Source of the DNA: CAZXPA01 sp964642485
GTDB taxonomy: Bacteria; Patescibacteriota; Patescibacteriia; UBA2591; UBA6264
Assembly (NCBI GenBank): GCA_964642485.1
Contig: CAZXPA010000037.1
Location: forward strand, 1-6,867
DNA: 6,867 bases
Direction of reading: 5' to 3'
This document shows positions 1 through 6,867 of the stretch, piece after piece (position 1 is the first letter of the stretch; each line of letters starts with the position of its first letter). The notes beneath the pieces were generated by a model that made no database searches, was not told the origin of the DNA, and saw nothing but the letters and a program-made list of their open reading frames with translations. Position numbers and translations under genes: made by a program.

Positions 1-102
1 CTCAATTCTTTGTTTCTTTAGTCTTTTAAACAATTGACCAAATTGAGCCGCCTTACCTGAACCATCAGTGCCCTCTAAGACAATAAATTTACCTTTTTTC
101 AT
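1..102 (-). CDS. tmk: Thymidylate kinase, N-terminal fragment (cut by window edge)
   Basis: Only the first 34 codons are inside the window. The gene reads leftward from an ATG at 100-102 and continues past position 1. The peptide opens MKKGKFIVLEGTDGSGKAAQ, the N-terminal beta strand and P-loop typical of dTMP kinases (F-I-V-x-E-G-x-D-G-S-G-K), which phosphorylate dTMP to dTDP in the dTTP pathway. The residue after the P-loop lysine is alanine where Ser or Thr is usual; the following residues AAQ replace the common TTQ. It lies 31 nt after the rplA stop in the same direction, so it may share the ribosomal transcript. No Shine-Dalgarno sequence is visible; the spacer is nearly all A and T. The family call rests on the P-loop region alone, so a related nucleotide kinase is possible. 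Confidence 0.82.
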   Translation of the reverse strand, partial: MKKGKFIVLEGTDGSGKAAQFGQLFKRLKKQRIE

Positions 103-133
103 AAATTTAAATTTATGGCTCTTATATATAAAT

Positions 134-811
134 TTAGAGTTGGACCTTTATCCCGGGGCCCATAGTTGAAGCTAAAATAATACTTTTAATAAAGGCTCCT
201 TTAACTCCAGCTGGCTTAGTTTTTTTTACTGCTGTTAAAAAAGCCTCAATATTATCTTTAATCTTCTCTTTTGACCAAGAAACTCTGCCAACTGCTTGAT
301 GGAGGTTCCCGCCAGCATCATTCTTAAAAGTAATCTTGCCTTTCTGAAGTTCAGAAATTGTTTTTTTAATCTCAGTTGTTACTGTCCCAGATTTAGGGTT
401 AGGCATTAAACCTTTTGGCCCTAGAATTTTAGCAACCTGAGCCAGGTTCCTCATTAATTCTGGTTCAGCAATTGCCACATCAAAATTGCATCTACCGCTT
501 GTTTTAATCTCTTCAATCAATTCTTCGCCACCAACTAAATCAGCCCCGGCTTCTTTAGCTTCTTTTATTTTAGAGGAAGTAACAAAAACAGCAATCTTTT
601 TCTTTTTAATTGCCCCTTGAGGTAAAATCACTACTCCCCTAACCTGCTGCTCTGTTTTTCGAGCGTCAATCCCAAGCCGGACATGAATCTCAATTGTCTC
701 ATCAAACTTAGTCAGAGAATTGGACTTAATAAAATCCAGGGCTTCATCTAAAGTATAAATTTTGGTTTGATTGATTTGCCTTTTAGCTTTCTGATATTTT
801 TTACTACGCAT
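134..811 (-). CDS. rplA: 50S ribosomal protein L1
   Basis: L1 binds 23S rRNA at the mobile stalk that helps release deacylated tRNA from the E site, and in several bacteria it represses its own operon by binding the mRNA. The 225-residue product is close to the usual 225-235. Visible landmarks are the N-terminal Y-x-L-x-E-A region (residues 19-24), the central Rossmann-like half with GADLVGGEELIEEI (89-102), the family signature LGPKGLMPNPKSGTVT (130-145), and the C-terminal KPAGVKGAFIKSI segment (199-211). The ATG at 809-811 is the first in frame and matches the family N-terminus, but no Shine-Dalgarno sequence precedes it. It is separated from rplK by a 156-nt structured spacer, which is long for this gene pair. 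No rplJ follows it; the next gene is tmk. Confidence 0.98.
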   Translation of the reverse strand: MRSKKYQKAKRQINQTKIYTLDEALDFIKSNSLTKFDETIEIHVRLGIDARKTEQQVRGVVILPQGAIKKKKIAVFVTSSKIKEAKEAGADLVGGEELIEEIKTSGRCNFDVAIAEPELMRNLAQVAKILGPKGLMPNPKSGTVTTEIKKTISELQKGKITFKNDAGGNLHQAVGRVSWSKEKIKDNIEAFLTAVKKTKPAGVKGAFIKSIILASTMGPGIKVQL

Positions 812-826
812 AGGCGCTTCGCTTAA

Positions 827-951
827 TAATTCGAATCTACGAATATATGCGAATGCTGCAAATAGTATGCGAATAGCGCACTACGAATGCGCACATGCGA
901 ATTACTATTTTCTTATTCGTTGTATTCGAATGCATTTGTAGATTCGTATTA
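827..951. repeat. Nested inverted repeat built of CGAAT/ATTCG words between rplK and rplA
   Basis: The 5-mer CGAAT occurs at 832, 840, 850, 870, 884, 898 and 927, and its complement ATTCG at 829, 915, 924 and 942. The outer arms, 827-844 and 934-951, pair over 18 positions with one T/T mismatch and one wobble; the core CGAATCTAC (832-840) pairs perfectly with GTAGATTCG (938-946). Inside, AAATAGTA (860-867) pairs with TACTATTT (903-910), and GCGCA (876-880) with TGCGC (888-892). The whole can form one long imperfect hairpin in DNA or in the operon mRNA. It contains no gene. It may be a palindromic intergenic repeat element or an RNA control structure for rplA; the sequence does not decide between them. 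Confidence 0.65.
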
Positions 952-967
952 CTATCCTTTTTAGTTT

Positions 968-1390
968 TTAGTCTTCAATTTCCAAACCCATTTGTCTGGC
1001 AGTTCCCTCAACAATTTTTACTGCTCGATCAAGGTTATCAGTGTTTAAATCTGGTAATTTAATTTTAGCAACTTCTTTAATTTTCTCCCTGGGTATTTTG
1101 CCAACTTTTTCCTGAAGAGGACGACCTGAACCTTTTTCAATGCCAGCCGCTTTTTTAAGTAAATCTGCTGTTAAAGGAGATTTTAAAGTAAAAGAATAGG
1201 TTCTATCTTCATAAACAATAATCTCCACTGGGATAACATTGCCTATTTGTTTTTGGGTCCGGTCATTGAACTGCTTGCAAAACTCAGCAATATTAAGTCC
1301 ATGCTGACCTAAAGCAGGGCCAACTGGCGGAGCTGGGTTTGCCTGCCCGGCTGGAATTTGAAGTTTAATTATAGTTTTTACTTTTTTCAT
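968..1390 (-). CDS. rplK: 50S ribosomal protein L11
   Basis: L11 binds the GTPase-associated region of 23S rRNA at the base of the stalk and takes part in factor-driven steps of translation. The product is 140 residues, the standard size. The N-terminal domain shows the proline-rich [20 protein letters not shown] block (residues 10-29). The C-terminal rRNA-binding domain contains [10 protein letters not shown] (80-89) and ends with the signature [15 protein letters not shown] (124-138). The ATG at 1388-1390 is chosen because it gives the family N-terminus ([10 protein letters not shown]). The frame stays open upstream to 1447, but that would add 19 unrelated residues and overlap nusG. The start lies 4 nt after the nusG stop with no Shine-Dalgarno sequence, so translation is probably coupled to nusG. 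Confidence 0.98.
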   Translation of the reverse strand: MKKVKTIIKLQIPAGQANPAPPVGPALGQHGLNIAEFCKQFNDRTQKQIGNVIPVEIIVYEDRTYSFTLKSPLTADLLKKAAGIEKGSGRPLQEKVGKIPREKIKEVAKIKLPDLNTDNLDRAVKIVEGTARQMGLEIED

Positions 1391-1394
1391 AACA

Positions 1395-1940
1395 CTATAG
1401 TTTTTTAATCTGCAAAAAGTCCATCTCAACTGGGGTATCACGACCAAAAACAGAAATTAAAACCTTTACCCGCCCCCTTTCTTCATCTATTTTTGAAACC
1501 TTACCTTCAAAGCCCTTAAATGGCCCATCAATTATTCGGACCGGGGCATTAAGGTTAATATCAATCTTGTATTTAGGCTCTTCAACCCCCATTCTTTTTT
1601 GAATCGCCTTTATTTCTTCTTCAGCTAAAGAAATTGGAGTAGTCCCAGAACCAATAAAGCCAGTGACATTAGGGGTATTTCTAACGATATACCAAGAATC
1701 ATCAGTGACAATCATTTCCACTAAAACATAGCCTGGGAAAATCTTTTCCCTGATTACTCGCCGTCGGCCATTTCTTATTTTTATTCTTTTCTCAGTGGGA
1801 ACTAAAATATTAAAAATCTTATCCCCCATATCCATTGAGTCAACCCGCTGGCGAAGATTTTCCGCTACATTTTCTTCATAACCAGAGTAAACATGGATAG
1901 CATACCAACACCGACCTTCTTTTTGTATTTGTTTAGGCAT
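1395..1940 (-). CDS. nusG: Transcription termination/antitermination factor NusG
   Basis: NusG rides on RNA polymerase, affects pausing and processivity, and links transcription to Rho or the ribosome. The 181-residue product has the two expected domains. The N-terminal NGN domain runs from about residue 11 ([19 protein letters not shown]) through the conserved FPGYVLVEM (68-76) and [10 protein letters not shown] (88-97). The C-terminal KOW domain starts at [15 protein letters not shown] (134-148) and ends with the expected beta strands. The ATG at 1938-1940 gives a normal N-terminus. It starts 9 nt after the secE stop and ends 4 nt before rplK, the conserved secE-nusG-rplK order, so the three are almost certainly one transcript. 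No Shine-Dalgarno sequence is visible in the short gap. Confidence 0.98.
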   Translation of the reverse strand: MPKQIQKEGRCWYAIHVYSGYEENVAENLRQRVDSMDMGDKIFNILVPTEKRIKIRNGRRRVIREKIFPGYVLVEMIVTDDSWYIVRNTPNVTGFIGSGTTPISLAEEEIKAIQKRMGVEEPKYKIDINLNAPVRIIDGPFKGFEGKVSKIDEERGRVKVLISVFGRDTPVEMDFLQIKKL

Positions 1941-1949
1941 AGTCGCTTA

Positions 1950-2132
1950 CTAAATTGCTAACTGTAAAACCTTTGTCAGAAAAAAATCTATTAAGCCTAA
2001 AAAAGCGGCAACAGCTAAACTAATGGCAACAACCAAAAAAGTGTGTCGTACTGCCTGCTTTTTAGTCGGCCAACTTACTTTTTTAAGCTCAATAACAGAG
2101 TTTTTAATATAGTTGGTTAATCTTTTAAACAT
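1950..2132 (-). CDS. secE: Preprotein translocase subunit SecE
   Basis: SecE clamps SecY in the SecYEG membrane channel and is needed for protein export. The 60-residue product is the short, single-span form found in most bacteria outside the enterics. It has an amphipathic helix with the family motif ELKKVSWPTKKQ (residues 15-26), followed by one membrane segment at about 31-56 (TFLVVAISLAVAAFLGLIDF and on). The ATG at 2130-2132 is preferred over an in-frame TTG at 2136-2138, which would add only two residues. A GAGGGG sequence lies about 20 nt upstream, too far to act as a normal ribosome-binding site. secE heads the secE-nusG-rplK-rplA block and has its own likely promoter at 2176-2204. 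Confidence 0.95.
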   Translation of the reverse strand: MFKRLTNYIKNSVIELKKVSWPTKKQAVRHTFLVVAISLAVAAFLGLIDFFLTKVLQLAI

Positions 2133-2146
2133 AATCAATTTCTAAA

Positions 2147-2165
2147 AAAGACCCCTCAGGTCCTT
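2147..2165 (-). promoter_or_regulatory. Short hairpin with T-run in the secE leader
   Basis: On the minus strand AAGGACC pairs with GGTCTTT around the 5-nt loop TGAGG, with one G-U pair, and the T-run carries on into TTT. It looks like a small intrinsic terminator. However, it would begin only about 3 nt after the predicted secE transcription start, so it is more likely a 5'-end structure or a stop for read-through from gyrB. The fold is directly visible; its function is inferred. Confidence 0.35.
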
Positions 2166-2175
2166 GTTATTTACA

Positions 2176-2204
2176 ATAATAACATATTCCCTGAAAAAAC
2201 ACAA
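2176..2204 (-). promoter_or_regulatory. Probable secE operon promoter
   Basis: On the minus strand a -35 box TTGTGT (2199-2204) and a -10 box TATTAT (2176-2181) are separated by exactly 17 nt. A TG one base upstream of the -10 makes it an extended -10 promoter. Transcription would start near 2168, leaving a leader of about 36 nt before secE. This fits the expected position of a promoter for the secE-nusG-rplK-rplA block. Confidence 0.5.
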
Positions 2205-2209
2205 GCACG

Positions 2210-2300
2210 AATTGTTAACTGCTGATTGCTAATTGTTAGAAAAATAAATAAAGAGCTTTTAAAATTATTGATTGGCAATCAACAATCAACTATCAATAAT
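2210..2300. repeat. AT-rich short repeats in the gyrB-secE spacer
   Basis: Two copies of AATTGTTA (2210-2217 and 2231-2238) lie 21 nt apart. Nearer gyrB, ATTATTGAT (2264-2272) and ATCAATAAT (2292-2300) form a perfect 9-bp inverted repeat, with CAATCAAC-type words between them. The 172-nt spacer has no coding potential I can support. The patterns look like low-complexity intergenic repeats. Confidence 0.45.
2263..2287 (-). terminator. Possible weak gyrB terminator
   Basis: Starting 17 nt after the gyrB stop, the minus strand can form an 11-bp AT-rich hairpin (arms 2277-2287 and 2263-2273, loop GCC) with two G-U pairs. Only a short T-tract follows before AAAAG. It overlaps the alternative 9-bp inverted repeat at 2264-2300. 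Low stability makes efficient termination doubtful, so read-through into secE is likely. Confidence 0.28.
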
Positions 2301-2304
2301 CAGT

Positions 2305-5711
<3,407 letters not shown>

Positions 5712-5768
5712 GTTCAAAATCCGGAGTAAATTAGGGCATAAAATAATTTGAGACACAAGGAGGCAATT

Positions 5769-5858
5769 TTGAGGGAACAGCCCCCTAGTCAAATAGATTA
5801 TGAATTGAGGTGTTATCTTGCTTTTCTTTTCAGATTAAATATAATAAAAATAGAGTGA
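5769..5858 (+). CDS. Possible 29-residue small ORF or leader peptide
   Basis: A full AAGGAGG Shine-Dalgarno sequence (5757-5763) stands 5 nt before a TTG codon. That opens a 29-codon frame beginning MREQPPSQIDYELRC and continuing hydrophobic (YLAFLF) to a TGA at 5856-5858. A hairpin terminator follows 2 nt later, then the PaaX/Cas2-like gene on the same strand. It could be a tiny gene, a leader peptide controlling the downstream gene by attenuation, or the decayed end of a lost gene. Against coding, the TTG lies in a possible RNA hairpin (TTTGA 5768-5772 with TCAAA 5789-5793, GGG 5773-5775 with CCC 5783-5785), and I recognise no family. The ribosome-binding site is the best evidence. Confidence 0.28.
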   Translation: MREQPPSQIDYELRCYLAFLFRLNIIKIE

Positions 5859-5860
5859 AC

Positions 5861-5900
5861 CGCGTAAAATAATTGCGACCGCAATAAAATTACGCTTTTT
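5861..5900 (+). terminator. Hairpin terminator, copy 1 of a duplicated element
   Basis: GCGTAA (5862-5867) pairs with TTACGC (5890-5895); within it ATTGC pairs with GCAAT around the loop GACC, separated by an A-rich internal loop. TTTTT (5896-5900) follows, giving the form of a plus-strand intrinsic terminator. It lies just after the 29-codon ORF and 40 nt before the next gene. A nearly identical copy exists at 6561-6600. Confidence 0.6.
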
Positions 5901-5940
5901 CCTTAAGCTGAAGTTAAAGATATTAAAATAATTTAAATAT

Positions 5941-6498
5941 ATGGCAAAATCAAAAAGCAAACTTTCCCAAGAGATTTTAAAAAAATTATTAATAGGAGGG
6001 GCATTTCTTATTGCTGCTCAATCTCCACATTTTTGGATAAAAGTTTATGAAAATTTATTAACAGGGAAACCTATTTTAGGAGAAAAGAAAAAAATTCGTG
6101 ACACGTTTTACTATCTTAAAAGGAGGGGGATGATTAGAATAGAAAAACGGAATAAACAGATCTATATTTCTCTTACTAAAAAAGGAGAAAAAAGAGCGGG
6201 TAAATATCAAATTAATAGTCTTTCTATTAAATCACCAAGAAAATGGGACAAAAAGTGGCGAGTGGTAATTTTTGATATTCCTGAGAATACTCGTATTAAA
6301 AGAGAGGCTTTTCGAGGGAAATTGAAAGAATTAAATTTTTATCCTCTTCAAAAGAGTGTTTGGGCTTATCCGTATTCTTGCCAGAAGGAAATAAAACTTT
6401 TGCGAGAATTTTTTAATTTAAGCAAGGAAAATCTGAAATTTTTAGAGGTGGCAAAAATAGAGGGAGATGAAAACTTAAGAAGATATTTTGAACTTTAG
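5941..6498 (+). CDS. PaaX-like winged-helix protein with Cas2-like C-terminal domain
   Basis: The 185-residue product resembles the PaaX/Cas2-like proteins that are frequent in Patescibacteria. Residues about 49-88 look like a winged-helix DNA-binding domain (KKIRDTFYYLKRRGMIRI, then a wing KRNKQIYISLTKKGEKR). From residue 102 a ferredoxin-like, Cas2-like domain begins with WDKKWRVVIFDIPE (102-115) and continues with REAFRGKLKELNFYPLQKSVWAYPY (121-145) and a final strand LKFLEVAKIEGDE (165-177). In true Cas2 the Asp of FDIP is a candidate metal ligand; it is Asp112 here. No CRISPR array, cas1 or phenylacetate gene is in view, so an adaptation or paa-regulator role is unsupported. A DNA-binding regulator is the safest reading. 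The ATG at 5941 has no Shine-Dalgarno sequence. The gene is divergent from gyrB and flanked by two copies of one hairpin element. Confidence 0.82.
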   Translation: MAKSKSKLSQEILKKLLIGGAFLIAAQSPHFWIKVYENLLTGKPILGEKKKIRDTFYYLKRRGMIRIEKRNKQIYISLTKKGEKRAGKYQINSLSIKSPRKWDKKWRVVIFDIPENTRIKREAFRGKLKELNFYPLQKSVWAYPYSCQKEIKLLREFFNLSKENLKFLEVAKIEGDENLRRYFEL

Positions 6499-6510
6499 TA
6501 GACTTAATAT

Positions 6511-6557
6511 GTAGTTGGTAGATAATGCAGTTGGTAGATAATGCAGTTGGTAGATAA
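6511..6557 (+). repeat. 16-bp tandem repeat, three copies
   Basis: The unit G(T/C)AGTTGGTAGATAAT is repeated at 6511-6526, 6527-6542 and 6543-6557, the last slightly short. The copies differ only at the second base of the first unit and at the end of the third. It begins 12 nt after the PaaX-like gene and ends just before the second hairpin. Such a clean repeat suggests recent slippage; no function is evident. Confidence 0.9.
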
Positions 6558-6560
6558 AAA

Positions 6561-6600
6561 GACGTACAATAATTGCGACCGCAATAAAATTACGCCTTTT
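6561..6600 (+). terminator. Hairpin terminator, copy 2 of a duplicated element
   Basis: This is nearly the same 40-bp sequence as 5861-5900, offset by exactly 700 bp. The central 25 bases (6571-6595) are identical. The inner ATTGC/GCAAT hairpin with loop GACC is intact, but the outer stem is shortened to CGTA/TACG by an A-to-C change at 6567, and the T-tract is TTTT after an extra C. It is placed to terminate the PaaX-like gene transcript. Confidence 0.55.
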
Positions 6601-6619
6601 CGTTTTTGTTGATATCTTT

Positions 6620-6662
6620 AAACTTATATTTTTTAAAACTTATATTTTAAAATTAATATTTT
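6620..6662. repeat. AT-rich direct repeats
   Basis: AAACTTATATTTT occurs exactly at 6620-6632 and 6636-6648 (16-nt period), with a third copy at 6650-6662 carrying two mismatches. Together with a TTGTTG/CAACAA inverted repeat (6673-6678 and 6688-6693), this is all I see between the second hairpin and the promoter at 6753. No ORF in 6601-6740 has support. Confidence 0.5.
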
Positions 6663-6752
6663 TAAGAAAAAATTGTTGTGGGTTAAGCAACAAGGAAAAC
6701 AACCTTAAAATTCTCTATTTTTAGCTTGAAAAGAGGTGGAAAAAAAATGGGG

Positions 6753-6780
6753 TTGACAAATTTTTAAAATCTGTCATAAT
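6753..6780 (+). promoter_or_regulatory. Strong sigma-70-type promoter reading out of the window
   Basis: A perfect -35 box TTGACA (6753-6758) and a -10 box CATAAT (6775-6780) are spaced by 16 nt, with TGT just before the -10 (extended -10). It is the best consensus promoter in the window. Transcription would start near 6787 and run rightward through the AAAAGGAGG at 6833-6841, so it should drive a gene or RNA lying mostly beyond position 6867. Confidence 0.7.
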
Positions 6781-6832
6781 TTCAAAAAGAACTAAATTAT
6801 AGATCTTTTCACCCTTTATTTTAAAACATAAG

Positions 6833-6867
6833 AAAAGGAGGTACGTATCAGGGCAGAAAGCTCTACG
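6833..6867 (+). promoter_or_regulatory. Shine-Dalgarno-like AAAAGGAGG followed by a small hairpin
   Basis: AAAAGGAGG (6833-6841) lies about 47 nt after the predicted transcription start. No ATG, GTG or TTG appears at normal distance or anywhere up to the window end. Instead CGT-ATC-AGGGC (6844-6854) can fold with GCTCTACG (6860-6867) around the loop AGAAA. The segment may be a leader with a distant or non-standard start, or the 5' part of a non-coding RNA. I recognise no known RNA family. Confidence 0.35.

Noticed and set aside
1391..1447. Longer rplK starting upstream at 1447
   Set aside because: It would add 19 residues unrelated to L11 and overlap the end of nusG; the ATG at 1388-1390 gives the exact family N-terminus.
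2136..2138. TTG start for secE
   Set aside because: An ATG lies two codons downstream, and neither has a ribosome-binding site; the ATG is the simpler choice.
5924..5940. Promoter or leaderless start immediately before the PaaX-like gene
   Set aside because: TAAAAT at 5924-5929 is a passable -10, but no acceptable -35 lies 16-18 nt upstream and the region is too AT-rich to be informative.
5861..6600. CRISPR array, because of two repeat copies and a Cas2-like protein
   Set aside because: There are only two copies, 660 bases apart with a gene between them, and both look like hairpin terminators. No spacer-repeat periodicity and no cas1 are present.
6673..6705. Terminator from TTGTTG/CAACAA or AAGG/CCTT inverted repeats
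   Set aside because: The stems are only 4-6 bp and no T-run follows on the plus strand.

Overview
The window looks like chromosomal DNA of a small-genome, AT-rich bacterium, most likely from the Candidate Phyla Radiation (Patescibacteria, Parcubacteria-like). This placement is inferred from a very short SecE, a lysine-rich tail on GyrB, and a PaaX/Cas2-like protein of the kind common in those genomes. It was not tested by a tree. The genetic code appears standard: six complete genes run without internal TGA and end in TAA or TAG.

The minus strand, read from right to left, carries gyrB, secE, nusG, rplK, rplA and the first 34 codons of a thymidylate kinase gene (tmk). secE to rplA is the classic translocation, antitermination and ribosomal-stalk block. 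The usual rplJ-rplL pair does not follow rplA, and tmk takes that place. secE, nusG and rplK are packed 4-9 nt apart. rplK and rplA are separated by 156 nt of CGAAT/ATTCG words that fold into one long nested inverted repeat.

The standout gene is gyrB. Its TOPRIM domain is interrupted straight after the GDSAGGS motif by a 434-residue intein (2980-4281). The intein has complete-looking splicing motifs, an HNH homing-endonuclease core and a run of degenerate basic repeats. The mature gyrase B would be about 689 residues. A good extended -10 promoter sits so close to the gyrB ATG that the mRNA may be leaderless.

The plus strand begins to the right of gyrB. There is a tiny ORF with a strong Shine-Dalgarno sequence (5769-5858), a hairpin terminator (5861-5900), then a 185-codon winged-helix/Cas2-like gene (5941-6498). 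After it come a 16-bp tandem repeat and a second, almost identical copy of the hairpin exactly 700 bp from the first (6561-6600). The last 270 bases hold AT-rich direct repeats, a strong promoter (TTGACA-16-CATAAT) and an AAAAGGAGG sequence followed by a small hairpin. No gene start is visible before the window ends.

The minus-strand genes serve housekeeping: DNA supercoiling, protein export, transcription elongation, ribosome assembly and dTTP supply. The plus-strand segment is the accessory, poorly understood part.
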